A stretch of 64,000 nt of DNA from Micromonospora inyonensis (GTDB taxonomy: Bacteria > Actinomycetota > Actinomycetes > Mycobacteriales > Micromonosporaceae): contig NZ_FMHU01000001.1 of assembly GCF_900091415.1 (NCBI RefSeq), positions 558,001 to 622,000 of the forward strand. The letters are read 5' to 3'. This document shows positions 34,818 to 43,270 of this stretch, in pieces. Position 1 is the stretch's first letter. Every line of letters starts with the position of its first letter. The notes under the pieces were generated by a model. It saw only the letters and a list, made by a program, of their open reading frames with translations, was not told the DNA's origin and did not search any database. Made by a program: the position numbers and the translations under genes.

Positions 34818-37028
34818 ATGACAGACGGTGCACGAGCCGCGACCACGCCGGAGCGGACGCCCCACGAGGCGGCCACGCACTGCCCGTACTGCGCTCTCCA
34901 GTGTGGAATGCTCCTGCGCGAGCGTGACGGGCAGGTCGAGGTCCTGCCCCGCGACTTCCCCACCAACCGTGGCGGCCTGTGCCAGAAGGGCTGGACCGCC
35001 GCCGAGCTGCTCGACCACCCGGAACGGCTGACCACCCCGCTGCTGCGCGGCCCGGACGGCCGGTTGGCCCCGGCCACCTGGGCCGAGGCGTACGCCCGGA
35101 TCGTCGCCGGTATCCGCGACACGCAGGCCACGCACGGCCCGGACGCGGTCGCGGTCTTCGGCGGCGGCGGGCTGACCAACGAGAAGGCGTACGCGCTCGG
35201 GCGGTTCGCCCGGGTCGCGTTGCGCACCCGCATGATCGACTACAACGGACGCTTCTGCATGTCCTCGGCGGCGGCGGCCGGGATGCGTGCCTTCGGGATC
35301 GACCGGGGCCTGCCCTTCCCCCTGGCCGACCTGGGCCACGCGGACACCCTGCTGCTGGTCGGGGCGAACCCGGCCGAGACCATGCCCCCGCTGGCCCGGT
35401 ACCTCACCGAGCTACGGGAACGCGGCGGGCAACTGATCGTCGTCGACCCCCGGGCCACCGCCACCGCCCGCCTGGCCGACCTGCACCTGCAACCGCTGCC
35501 CGGCACCGACCTGGCGGTGGCGAACGCGCTGCTGCACATCGCCCTGACCGAGGGCTGGGTGGACCGGGAGTACGTGGCGACCCGCACCGAGGGCTTCGAC
35601 GCGGTCCGCCGGATCGCGGCGGGCTGGTGGCCGGCCCGCGCCGAGCGGCTCTCCGGCGTACCCGTGGCGGACCTGGAGGCGACGGCGCGGGCCCTGGCCA
35701 CCGCGCGGAACGCGGTCATCCTGACCGCCCGGGGCGCGGAACAGCACGCCAAGGGGGTCGACACGGTCACCGCCTTCGTCAACCTCGCCCTCGCCCTCGG
35801 CCTGCCCGGCCGCCCCGGCTCCGGGTACGGCTGCCTGACCGGGCAGGGCAACGGCCAGGGCGGACGCGAGCACGGGCAGAAGGCCGACCAGCTGCCCGGG
35901 TACCGGAAGATCGACGACCCGTCCGCCCGGGCACACGTGGCCGCGATCTGGGGGGTGCACCCCGACGAGCTGCCCGGCCCCGGAGTGTCCGCGTACGAGC
36001 TGCTCGACGCCCTCGGGACCCCGACCGGTCCCCGGACGCTGCTCGTCTTCGGCTCCAACCCGGTGGTCTCCGCACCCCGGGCGGCCCGGATCGAACGCCG
36101 GCTGCGCGACCTGGACCTGCTGGTGGTGGCCGACTTCCTGCTCTCGGAGACGGCGGCCATCGCCGACGTGGTGCTGCCCACCGCCCAGTGGGCCGAGGAG
36201 GACGGCACGATGACCAACCTGGAGGGTCGGGTGCTGCGTCGGCGGGCGCTGCGCGAACCGCCGCCGGACGTCCGCACCGACCTGCGCGTCCTGGCCGATC
36301 TCACCGCCGCGTTGGTTGCAGGGGCCCCCTCCTACCGCTTTTTGTCGAGCAAGGGCCCCCTGCAACCACTCGACGCGGCGGCGGACGGCGCGCAACCAAC
36401 CGGCGCGGAGCAGGACGGCGCGCGACAGGACGGTGCGGATCCCCGGGTGGTGTTCGCGGAGTTGCGGCGGGCGTCGGCCGGTGGGCCGGCCGACTACGCC
36501 GGGGTCACCTGGGAGCGGATCGACGCCGCCGACGGGGTCTTCTGGCCCTGCCCGGACACCGACGGGCCGGACACGCCACGACTGTTCACCGAGCGCTTCG
36601 CCACGCCGAGCGGTCGGGCCCGGTTCCACCCGGTCGAACACCGCCCGGCGGCCGAGGAGGTGTGCGCCGAGTACCCGCTGTACCTGACCACCGGGCGGGT
36701 GCTGGCGCAGTACCAGTCCGGCACCCAGACCCGCCGGGTCGGCGCGCTGCGCCGGGCCGCGCCCGAGCCCTTCGTCGAGCTGCACCCCGACCTGGCCGCC
36801 CGCCTGGGCGTCGGCGACGGGGAGGAACTGCGGGTCACCTCCCGCCGGGGCGAGCTGCGCGCGCCGGCCCGGATCACCGCCACGATCCGCCCGGACACCC
36901 TCTTCGCGCCGTTCCACTGGGGCGGGACGGGGCGGGTCAACTCGGTGACCAACGACGCCCTCGACCCGGTCTCCCGGATGCCGGAGTTCAAGGTCTGCGC
37001 GGTGCGGGTGGAGAGGGTGACACCGTGA
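34818..37028 (+). CDS. nasA: Assimilatory nitrate reductase catalytic subunit (molybdopterin)
   Basis: The protein has 736 residues. The N-terminal [4Fe-4S] site is Cys22, Cys25, Cys29 and Cys55 (HCPYCALQCG, GGLCQKG). The Mo-bis-MGD domain follows (FGGGGLTNEKAYALGRFARV, DYNGRFCMSSAAAAG, FGSNPVVSAPRAAR, ATVVLPTAQWAEEDGT-like ADVVLPTAQWAEEDGT) and the C-terminal MGD-binding barrel (YLTTGRVLAQYQSGTQTRR). It reduces nitrate to nitrite in the cytoplasm. Around codons 501-516 a copy of the dispersed palindromic repeat is read in frame (residues AGAPSYRFLSSKGPLQ), followed by a Gln/Asp/Gly-rich stretch, so this variable surface loop is lengthened. The stop overlaps the next start (GTGA). Confidence 0.93.
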   Translation: MTDGARAATTPERTPHEAATHCPYCALQCGMLLRERDGQVEVLPRDFPTNRGGLCQKGWTAAELLDHPERLTTPLLRGPDGRLAPATWAEAYARIVAGIRDTQATHGPDAVAVFGGGGLTNEKAYALGRFARVALRTRMIDYNGRFCMSSAAAAGMRAFGIDRGLPFPLADLGHADTLLLVGANPAETMPPLARYLTELRERGGQLIVVDPRATATARLADLHLQPLPGTDLAVANALLHIALTEGWVDREYVATRTEGFDAVRRIAAGWWPARAERLSGVPVADLEATARALATARNAVILTARGAEQHAKGVDTVTAFVNLALALGLPGRPGSGYGCLTGQGNGQGGREHGQKADQLPGYRKIDDPSARAHVAAIWGVHPDELPGPGVSAYELLDALGTPTGPRTLLVFGSNPVVSAPRAARIERRLRDLDLLVVADFLLSETAAIADVVLPTAQWAEEDGTMTNLEGRVLRRRALREPPPDVRTDLRVLADLTAALVAGAPSYRFLSSKGPLQPLDAAADGAQPTGAEQDGARQDGADPRVVFAELRRASAGGPADYAGVTWERIDAADGVFWPCPDTDGPDTPRLFTERFATPSGRARFHPVEHRPAAEEVCAEYPLYLTTGRVLAQYQSGTQTRRVGALRRAAPEPFVELHPDLAARLGVGDGEELRVTSRRGELRAPARITATIRPDTLFAPFHWGGTGRVNSVTNDALDPVSRMPEFKVCAVRVERVTP
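36318..36363 (+). repeat. 46-bp palindromic dispersed repeat, copy B, inside nasA
   Basis: The sequence carries the core TACCGCTTTTTGTCGA between arms GCAGGGGCCCCCT and AGGGCCCCCTGC. With flanking GGTT and AACC the inverted repeat extends to 36314-36367, 54 bp or 18 codons, which explains how the reading frame is kept. Orientation matches copy D and is opposite to copies A and C. Confidence 0.85.
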
Positions 37029-38599
37029 ACGGACGGATCGTGATCGTCGGGTACGGCATGGCCGGTGCGCGCCTCGCCACCGAACTGCATGCCCGGCCGG
37101 GCGACCGCAAGGTCACCGTGCTCGGGGCGGAGCCGCACCGGGCGTACAACCGGATCATGCTCTCCACGCTGCTCGCCGGGAAGGTCGACGAGTGCGACGT
37201 GGAGCTGACCGAGCTGGCCGGGCAGGGGGTGGACGTCCGGGCCGGAGTGGCGGTCACCGCGATCGACCGGGCCGCCCGCACGGTCCGCACCGCCACCGGC
37301 GAGCAGATCGGGTACGACCACCTCGTCCTCGCCACCGGCAGCCGGGCCGTGGTGCCGCCACTGGCCGGGCTGGACCCCGACCGGCTCCCGGACCGGGTGG
37401 TGCCGTTCCGCACCCTGGACGACTGCCGGCGGATCCTGGCCGCCACCCGGGACGCACGGACCGTGCTGGTGCTCGGGGGCGGGCTGCTCGGGCTGGAGGC
37501 GGCCCGGGGACTGGCCGCCCGGGGACTGGACGCACACGTGGTGCACCCGACCGGACACCTCATGGAACGCCAGCTCGACCCGGCTGCCGGAGCGGTGCTC
37601 GCCGACACCCTGGCCCGGCTGGGGGTGCGTACCCACCTGGCGACGTCGGCGGCCGGGGTCGCCGCCCGGGCCGACGGGGTCCGCCTCGATCTGGCCGACG
37701 GCCGCTCGCTCGACGCCGACCTGCTGGTGCTGGCCTGCGGGGTACGCCCGGACACCGCCCTCGCCGCCGCGGCCGGGCTCAGGGTCGAGCGGGGCGTCGT
37801 GGTGGACGACCGGCTGCGCACCGACGACCCGCACGTCTCCGCGATCGGCGACTGCGCCCAGTACGACGGTGTGGTCGGCGGCCTGGTCGCCCCGGCGTGG
37901 GCCCAGGCGCGGGTGGTGGCCCGGCTGCTGACCGGCGAGGACGCGCACGACCGGTACCGGCCGCCACCCGGGGTGACCCGGCTGAAGGCGGCCGGCATCG
38001 ACCTGGCCGCGATGGGCGAGCTGCCCGCCCCGGCCAGCGGAACGCCAGCAAGCGGAACACAGGCGAGCGGAACGCAGGCCGGCGGAACACCGGCGAGCGG
38101 AACGCAGGCCGGCGGAACGCAGGTGGAGGGGCCGCCGGCCGGGGGCGGCGGACCGGTCGCGGCCCGGTGCGAGGAGCTGACCTTCGCCGACCCGGCCCGG
38201 GGCACGTACGCCCGGTTGCGGATCGTCGACGACCGGCTGACCGGCGCGATCCTGCTCGGCGACAACCCGGCCGTCGGCACGGTGGTCCAGCTCTTCGACC
38301 GGGGTACCCCGGTCCCGGCCGACCGGCGGGCGCTGCTGCTCGGCCGGACGGTCGACGGGCCGGCCGGCGGGGCGGAACCGGTGGCGTCGCCGGCACTGAT
38401 GCCGGACGCCACGACGGTCTGCCGGTGCAACGCGGTCAGCAAGGCGGACCTGGTCGGCTGCTGGCGGGCCGGCGCACGGTCGGTGGCCGAGGTGGTCACC
38501 GCCACCCGGGCCGGCACCGGCTGCGGCAGCTGCCGGGACGCGGTCGCCGGGATCGTCGAGTGGCTGTCCGGGGTGGACCCGGTGGAGGTGACGCGGTGA
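37025..38599 (+). CDS. FAD-dependent electron-transfer protein with BFD [2Fe-2S] domain
   Basis: The protein has 524 residues from GTG 37025. It resembles the N-terminal half of NirB: FAD-binding IVIVGYGMAGARLA, NAD(P)-binding VLVLGGGLLGLEAARGLA and DPHVSAIGDCAQ. The C-terminal BFD-type cluster is CRCNAVSKADLVGCW then TGCGSC. It probably passes electrons from NAD(P)H to the nitrate reductase, like the FAD subunit of Bacillus assimilatory nitrate reductase. A 15-bp tandem repeat lies between the flavin part and the later domains. It overlaps both neighbours by four bases. Confidence 0.88.
   Translation: MNGRIVIVGYGMAGARLATELHARPGDRKVTVLGAEPHRAYNRIMLSTLLAGKVDECDVELTELAGQGVDVRAGVAVTAIDRAARTVRTATGEQIGYDHLVLATGSRAVVPPLAGLDPDRLPDRVVPFRTLDDCRRILAATRDARTVLVLGGGLLGLEAARGLAARGLDAHVVHPTGHLMERQLDPAAGAVLADTLARLGVRTHLATSAAGVAARADGVRLDLADGRSLDADLLVLACGVRPDTALAAAAGLRVERGVVVDDRLRTDDPHVSAIGDCAQYDGVVGGLVAPAWAQARVVARLLTGEDAHDRYRPPPGVTRLKAAGIDLAAMGELPAPASGTPASGTQASGTQAGGTPASGTQAGGTQVEGPPAGGGGPVAARCEELTFADPARGTYARLRIVDDRLTGAILLGDNPAVGTVVQLFDRGTPVPADRRALLLGRTVDGPAGGAEPVASPALMPDATTVCRCNAVSKADLVGCWRAGARSVAEVVTATRAGTGCGSCRDAVAGIVEWLSGVDPVEVTR
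38036..38125. repeat. Six imperfect 15-bp tandem units in the FAD protein gene
   Basis: Units of the type AGCGGAACGCAGGCC repeat six times and encode an ASGTQ/AGGTP-like linker. The unit is a multiple of three, so length variation would be tolerated. Confidence 0.9.
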
Positions 38600-41154
38600 G
38601 TGCAACTGACCCGACGGACACAGGGGACGAAATGGACGACGACGGGACGACCGGCGGCCGGCTGGTGGTGGTCGGCAACGGGATGGTGGGTCAGCGTCTC
38701 GTAGAGGCGCTACGGGCCCGGAACACCGCCGGACGCTGGCAGGTGACGGTGCTCGCCGAGGAGGACCGGCCGGCGTACGACCGGGTGCGGCTCTCGGCGT
38801 TCTTCGACGGGGCCGACGCCGACGAGTTGACCCTGCACACCCCGGACGACGGGATCGACCTGCGACTCGGCGAGCCGGTCACGGCGGTCGACCGGGCCCG
38901 GCGGGTGGTGACCACGGCCGGGGGCGAGTACCCGTACGACGCGCTGGTGCTGGCCACCGGCTCGTACGCCTTCGTGCCGCCGGTGGACGGGACGGACCTG
39001 CCCGGGGTCTTCGTCTACCGGACGCTCACCGACCTGGAGGCGATCCGGGATCACGCCCGGGGTCGACGGGTCGGTGCGGTGATCGGCGGCGGGCTGCTCG
39101 GGCTGGAGGCGGCGAACGCGCTGCGCCTGCTCGGCCTGGAGACCCACGTGGTCGAGTTCGCACCCCGGTTGATGCCGGTGCAGGTGGACGAGGCGGGCGG
39201 GGCGATGCTCCGGCGCTACGTCGACGAACTGGGCGTCCGTACCCACCTCGGGGTCGCCACCACCGCGCTGCGTCCCGGCCCGGACGGCACGGTCGCCGGC
39301 CTGGTCCTCTCCGACGCCACGACGGTCGACGCGGAGCTGGTGGTGGTCGCCGCCGGCATTCGTCCCCGGGACGAGCTGGCCCGCGCCGCCGGGCTGCCGG
39401 TCGGACCGCGCGGCGGTGTGCTGGTCGACGAGACCTGCCGTACGGAGGACACCCGGGTCTGGGCGGTCGGCGAGTGCGCGGCGGTCGACGGCACCTGCTT
39501 CGGCCTGGTCGCCCCTGGCTACGCGATGGCCGAGGTGGTGGCCGACCGGCTGCTCGGTGGGGCGGCCGTATTCCCCGGGGCGGACACCGCGACGAAGCTG
39601 AAGCTGCTCGGGGTGGACGTGGCGTCGTTCGGCGACGCGCACGGGGTCACCCCGGGCTGCCTGGACGTGACGTTCACCGACCCGGCCACCCGGGTCTACG
39701 CCAAGCTGGTCCTCTCCGACGACGCGCGCACCCTGCTCGGCGGGGTGCTGGTCGGCGACGCGAGCGCGTACCCGACGCTGCGCGCGAGTGTCGGCGGACC
39801 GCTGCCGGCCCCGCCGCTGGCGCTGCTCGCGCCGGCCGGGGAGGCCGCGGCCGGCGGGGTGGCCACGCTGCCCGCCACCGCCCAGGTCTGCTCGTGCAAC
39901 GCGGTGACCCGGGAGCAGGTGGACGCGGCTATCGCGGACGGCTGCGCCGACGTGCCCGCGCTGAAGGCGTGCACCCGGGCCGGCACGAGCTGCGGCTCCT
40001 GCGTGCCGCTGCTGAAGCAACTGCTCGACGCGGCGGGCGTGGTGCAGTCGCGGGCGCTCTGCGAGCACTTCGACGTCAGCCGCAAGGAGCTGTTCGAAAT
40101 CGTCCGGGTCCGGGGCATCCGGACCTTCTCGCAGCTCATCGCCGAGCACGGGCGCGGCCGGGGCTGCGACATCTGCAAGCCGACGGTGGCTTCGATCCTG
40201 GCCTCGCTGCACAACGGGTACGTGCTCGACGGCGAGCAGGCGTCGTTGCAGGACACCAACGACCACTTCCTGGCCAACCTGCAACGCGACGGCAGCTACT
40301 CGGTGGTGCCCCGGATCCCCGGCGGGGAGATCACCCCGGAGAAGCTGATCGTGATCGGCGAGGTGGCCCGGGACTTCCACCTCTACACCAAGATCACCGG
40401 CGGGCAGCGGATCGACCTGTTCGGCGCACGGGTGGACCAGTTGCCGGCGATCTGGCGGCGGCTGGTCGACGCGGGCTTCGAGTCCGGTCACGCGTACGGC
40501 AAGGCGCTGCGCACGGTGAAGTCCTGCGTCGGCGAGACCTGGTGCCGGTACGGGGTGCAGGACTCGGTCGGGCTCGCCATCGCGCTGGAGCTGCGCTACC
40601 GGGGTCTCCGCGCCCCACACAAGATCAAGTCGGCGGTCTCCGGGTGTGCCCGCGAGTGCGCCGAGGCCCGCAGCAAGGACTTCGGCATCATCGCCACCGA
40701 GACCGGCTGGAACCTCTACGTCGGGGGCAACGGCGGCTTCCGTCCCCGGCACGCCGACCTCTTCGCCACCGACCTGACCACCGAGGAACTGGTCACCTAC
40801 GTCGACCGGTTCCTGATGTTCTACGTCCGCACCGCCGACCGGCTGCAACGCACCGCCGCCTGGATCGAGGCGATGGACGGCGGCATCGACCACCTCCGCG
40901 CGGTGATCGTGGACGACTCGCTCGGGCTCGCCGCCGAACTCGACGCGGCGATGGCCCGGCACGTCGGGTCGTACTCCGACGAGTGGCGGGACACCCTCGC
41001 CGACCCGAACCGGCTGCGCCGCTTCTCCTCCTTCGTGAACGCGCCGGACGTCCCCGACCCGTCGATCACCTTCGCCGTGGAGCGGGGTCAGCCGGTGCCG
41101 GCGGTGGCCGGCCGGCAGCCGGTCACCCTGGGCCTGCCGGAGGTGCGCCGATGA
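38596..41154 (+). CDS. nirB: Nitrite reductase (NADH) large subunit NirB
   Basis: The protein has 852 residues from GTG 38596, which overlaps the previous stop; ATG 38632 is an alternative. Domains in order: FAD/NADH oxidoreductase (VVVGNGMVGQRL, GAVIGGGLLGLEAA), BFD-like [2Fe-2S] (CSCNAVTREQVD, CGSC), a second NirB-type cysteine region (RGRGCDICKP), and sulfite/nitrite reductase halves with the siroheme/[4Fe-4S] cysteines in CVGETWCRYG and SGCARECAEA. It reduces nitrite to ammonium in the cytoplasm with NirD. Confidence 0.96.
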   Translation: MSATDPTDTGDEMDDDGTTGGRLVVVGNGMVGQRLVEALRARNTAGRWQVTVLAEEDRPAYDRVRLSAFFDGADADELTLHTPDDGIDLRLGEPVTAVDRARRVVTTAGGEYPYDALVLATGSYAFVPPVDGTDLPGVFVYRTLTDLEAIRDHARGRRVGAVIGGGLLGLEAANALRLLGLETHVVEFAPRLMPVQVDEAGGAMLRRYVDELGVRTHLGVATTALRPGPDGTVAGLVLSDATTVDAELVVVAAGIRPRDELARAAGLPVGPRGGVLVDETCRTEDTRVWAVGECAAVDGTCFGLVAPGYAMAEVVADRLLGGAAVFPGADTATKLKLLGVDVASFGDAHGVTPGCLDVTFTDPATRVYAKLVLSDDARTLLGGVLVGDASAYPTLRASVGGPLPAPPLALLAPAGEAAAGGVATLPATAQVCSCNAVTREQVDAAIADGCADVPALKACTRAGTSCGSCVPLLKQLLDAAGVVQSRALCEHFDVSRKELFEIVRVRGIRTFSQLIAEHGRGRGCDICKPTVASILASLHNGYVLDGEQASLQDTNDHFLANLQRDGSYSVVPRIPGGEITPEKLIVIGEVARDFHLYTKITGGQRIDLFGARVDQLPAIWRRLVDAGFESGHAYGKALRTVKSCVGETWCRYGVQDSVGLAIALELRYRGLRAPHKIKSAVSGCARECAEARSKDFGIIATETGWNLYVGGNGGFRPRHADLFATDLTTEELVTYVDRFLMFYVRTADRLQRTAAWIEAMDGGIDHLRAVIVDDSLGLAAELDAAMARHVGSYSDEWRDTLADPNRLRRFSSFVNAPDVPDPSITFAVERGQPVPAVAGRQPVTLGLPEVRR

Positions 41155-41672
41155 GCGGGTTGGACGGGTGGACCCCGGTCCCCGGGCCGGACGTCTGGAC
41201 CCCGGTCTGCGGGTACGACCGGTTGGAGCCGGACCGGGGCGTCGCCGCCCTGGTCGACGGGGTGCAGGTGGCACTGTTCCGCACCGTCGACGGACTGTTC
41301 GCGCTCGACAACCGCGACCCGGTCTCCGGCGCGTACGTGCTCTCTCGGGGCCTCGTGGGCAGCCGCGACGGGGTCCCCATCCTCGCCTCGCCGTTGCACA
41401 AGCAGGTGTACGACCTGCGTACCGGCGCGTGCCTGGACCGGCCCGCGGCGGCCGTAGCCGTACACGGGGTGCGCTGCCGCGACGGCGTGGTCGAGGTACG
41501 GCTGCACGAGCCGGCGGGACACCGTGCCGACGACCGGGGAGCTGATCGGGCCGGCGCGGACGACCGGGGAGCTGATCGGGCCGGCGCGGACGACCGGGGA
41601 GCTGATCGGGCCGGCGCGGACGACCGCGCCGGTGCCGGGGCCGGGGCGATCCGCGGGGGGCACGGTGGCTGA
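41151..41672 (+). CDS. nirD: Nitrite reductase small subunit NirD with repeat-extended tail
   Basis: The protein has 173 residues, longer than the usual 105-120. Residues about 1-120 are the Rieske-like NirD domain (WTPVCGYDRLEPDRGVAALV, FALDNRDPVSGAYVLSRG, ILASPLHKQVYDLRTG) without the Fe-S ligands, as in the family. The tail is three exact copies of GADRAGADDR-type units produced by a 30-bp tandem repeat plus a low-complexity end. The start overlaps the nirB stop (ATGA), and the 3' end overlaps the regulator gene by eight bases. The tail is probably dispensable. Confidence 0.92.
   Translation: MSGLDGWTPVPGPDVWTPVCGYDRLEPDRGVAALVDGVQVALFRTVDGLFALDNRDPVSGAYVLSRGLVGSRDGVPILASPLHKQVYDLRTGACLDRPAAAVAVHGVRCRDGVVEVRLHEPAGHRADDRGADRAGADDRGADRAGADDRGADRAGADDRAGAGAGAIRGGHGG
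41529..41618. repeat. Three exact 30-bp tandem units in the NirD tail
   Basis: The unit begins GACGACCGGGGAGCTGATCG and ends GGGCCGGCGCG overlapping by shared bases (period 30). Three full units are identical, followed by a partial unit. It sits just before the overlapping start of the regulator gene, so it also sets spacing around that start. Confidence 0.92.
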
Positions 41673-42753
41673 CGAGCTGGCCGGCTTCACCATCGGCGTG
41701 ACCGCCGACCGGCGACGCGACGAACTCGCGGCGATGCTGGAACGACGCGGCGCACGGGTGGTGCTCGCCCCGGCGCTGCGGATCGTGCCGCTCGCCGACG
41801 ACAGCGACCTGCGCGATGCCACCCGCACCTGCCTCCAACGGCCACCGGACATCCTGATGGCCAACACCGGCATCGGCATGCGCGGCTGGCTGGAGGCGGC
41901 CGAGGGGTGGGGGCTGGCCGAGTCGCTGCGCTCCGTGCTCGCCGACACGTACGTGGTGACCCGGGGGCCCAAGGCACGCGGTGCGATCCGCGCCGCCGGC
42001 CTGCACGACCAGTGGTCGCCGGACTCGGAGAGCTGCGAGGAGGTGGTCGAGCACCTGCGCCGACGCGGCGTGGCCGGTCAGGTGATCGCCATGCAGCTGC
42101 ACGGCGACCGGCAGCCGGAGTGCACCATGGCGCTGGAGGCGGCCGGGGCGACGGTGATCGAGGTGCCGGTCTACCGGTGGGCCCCGCCCACCGACTCCGC
42201 TCCCCTACACCGCCTCATCGACCTGGTCGCCTCCCGGCTGGTCGACGCGGTCACCTTCACCTCGGCACCCGCGGCGGAGGCGCTGCTGCGGGCCGCCGGG
42301 GACCGGGCCGAGGCGGTGCTCGGGGCGTTCCGCAGCGACGTGCTGGCCAGCTGCGTCGGGGCGGTGACCGCCGAGCCGATGCACCGCCGGGGCGTACCGG
42401 TCAGCATGCCCGCCCGGGCCCGGCTCGGCGCGCTGGTCCGGCACCTCGTCGACGAACTGCCCCGCCGTACGGTGACCCTGAGTGCCGCCGGCCACCAGCT
42501 CAGCCTGCGCGGCCACGCGGCGGTGATCGACGGTGAGCTGCGCCCGCTGGCCCCCGCGCCGATGGCGGTGCTCCGGGCGCTGGCCCGCTCCCCCGGCCGG
42601 GTGTTCTCCCGGACCGCCCTGCTGCGCACCCTGCCACGCGGCGCGGACGAGCACGCGGTCGAGATGGCGGTGGCCCGGATCCGCGCCAGCCTGGAGGCTC
42701 CCCAGATCGTGCAGACGGTGGTCAAACGCGGCTACCGTCTCCGGGTGGACTGA
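41665..42753 (+). CDS. nnaR: HemD-like / winged-helix nitrate assimilation regulator (NnaR type)
   Basis: The protein has 362 residues from GTG 41665. Residues about 1-250 are uroporphyrinogen-III-synthase-like (GFTIGVTADRRRDELAAMLE, DILMANTGIGMRGWLEAAE, DAVTFTSAPAAEALLRAAG). Residues about 265-360 are an OmpR/PhoB-type winged helix (LRPLAPAPMAVLRALARSPG, EHAVEMAVARIRASL, VKRGYRLRVD). This HemD-DNA-binding fusion is the architecture of NnaR, the co-activator of nitrate and nitrite assimilation in Streptomyces and mycobacteria. Its place at the end of the nas-nir operon fits. Whether the HemD part has enzyme activity or only senses is not visible. The frame is open upstream through the NirD repeats. 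Confidence 0.9.
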   Translation: MADELAGFTIGVTADRRRDELAAMLERRGARVVLAPALRIVPLADDSDLRDATRTCLQRPPDILMANTGIGMRGWLEAAEGWGLAESLRSVLADTYVVTRGPKARGAIRAAGLHDQWSPDSESCEEVVEHLRRRGVAGQVIAMQLHGDRQPECTMALEAAGATVIEVPVYRWAPPTDSAPLHRLIDLVASRLVDAVTFTSAPAAEALLRAAGDRAEAVLGAFRSDVLASCVGAVTAEPMHRRGVPVSMPARARLGALVRHLVDELPRRTVTLSAAGHQLSLRGHAAVIDGELRPLAPAPMAVLRALARSPGRVFSRTALLRTLPRGADEHAVEMAVARIRASLEAPQIVQTVVKRGYRLRVD

Positions 42754-42992
42754 CCGGTGGGCGGGAGCACGTGTCGGAGTGGATGCAGGCCGGCGACCTG
42801 GACGAAGAGCTCCCGCTTGGTGGTGGCGAGGCCGGCGGCGTCGAGCGCGTAACCGGTCAGCCAGATCCAGCCGTCGAAGGTGGGCCGGTCGAGGTGCACG
42901 GCCACCACCCTCAGCGTCAGCGCCCGTTCGCCGCCGAACTGCACCGACGCGCAACCGTCGACCCGCAGCAGGTCGCCGGGCTTGGGTGGCAT
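42732..42992 (-). CDS. Small conserved actinobacterial protein
   Basis: The protein has 86 residues from ATG 42992 (MPPKPGDLLRVDGCASVQFG). It is rich in beta strands with the core FDGWIWLTGYALDAAG and KRELFVQVAGL. I recognise the pattern as a small actinobacterial protein of unknown function found beside DivIVA-domain genes, but no role is known to me. Its 3' end overlaps the end of the nnaR gene on the other strand by 22 bp, so the two transcripts converge. It lies two bases after the DivIVA-domain gene and is co-transcribed. Confidence 0.75.
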   Translation of the reverse strand: MPPKPGDLLRVDGCASVQFGGERALTLRVVAVHLDRPTFDGWIWLTGYALDAAGLATTKRELFVQVAGLHPLRHVLPPTGQSTRRR

Positions 42993-42994
42993 CG

Positions 42995-43270
42995 CTACCA
43001 GTGCCCCCGGTTGGGCCGGCACTCCCGTGCGTGCAGGGTCTGCCAGTCGCGCAGCGCCCGCTTGAGCCGCTCGTTCTCCTGGTCGAGCAGGTGCAGCCTG
43101 CGGTACAGGTCGGCCACCTCGTCGGCGAGGTCGACCAGGAACGCGCGTACCTCGTCGGCATCGACACCGCGCCGACGCGAGCTGAACTCGCGGGTGCATA
43201 TTTTGTGCGGAGTCAGACGGTGCGGCAGGCCGGTGCCGTAGGGCTGTCCGGAGCGATACACCTGGGCCAC
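42995..43270 (-). CDS. DivIVA domain-containing small protein
   Basis: The protein has 91 residues from GTG 43270, after AAAGGA. The DivIVA N-terminal motif is LTPHKICTREFSSRRRGVDADEV, followed by a coiled coil (FLVDLADEVADLYRRLHLLDQENERLK). Large DivIVA proteins mark cell poles; this is a minimal form that stops after one coil. It may act as a scaffold or in protein-protein contacts. The upstream gap to 43624 is shared with the GntR gene. Confidence 0.8.
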   Translation of the reverse strand: MAQVYRSGQPYGTGLPHRLTPHKICTREFSSRRRGVDADEVRAFLVDLADEVADLYRRLHLLDQENERLKRALRDWQTLHARECRPNRGHW

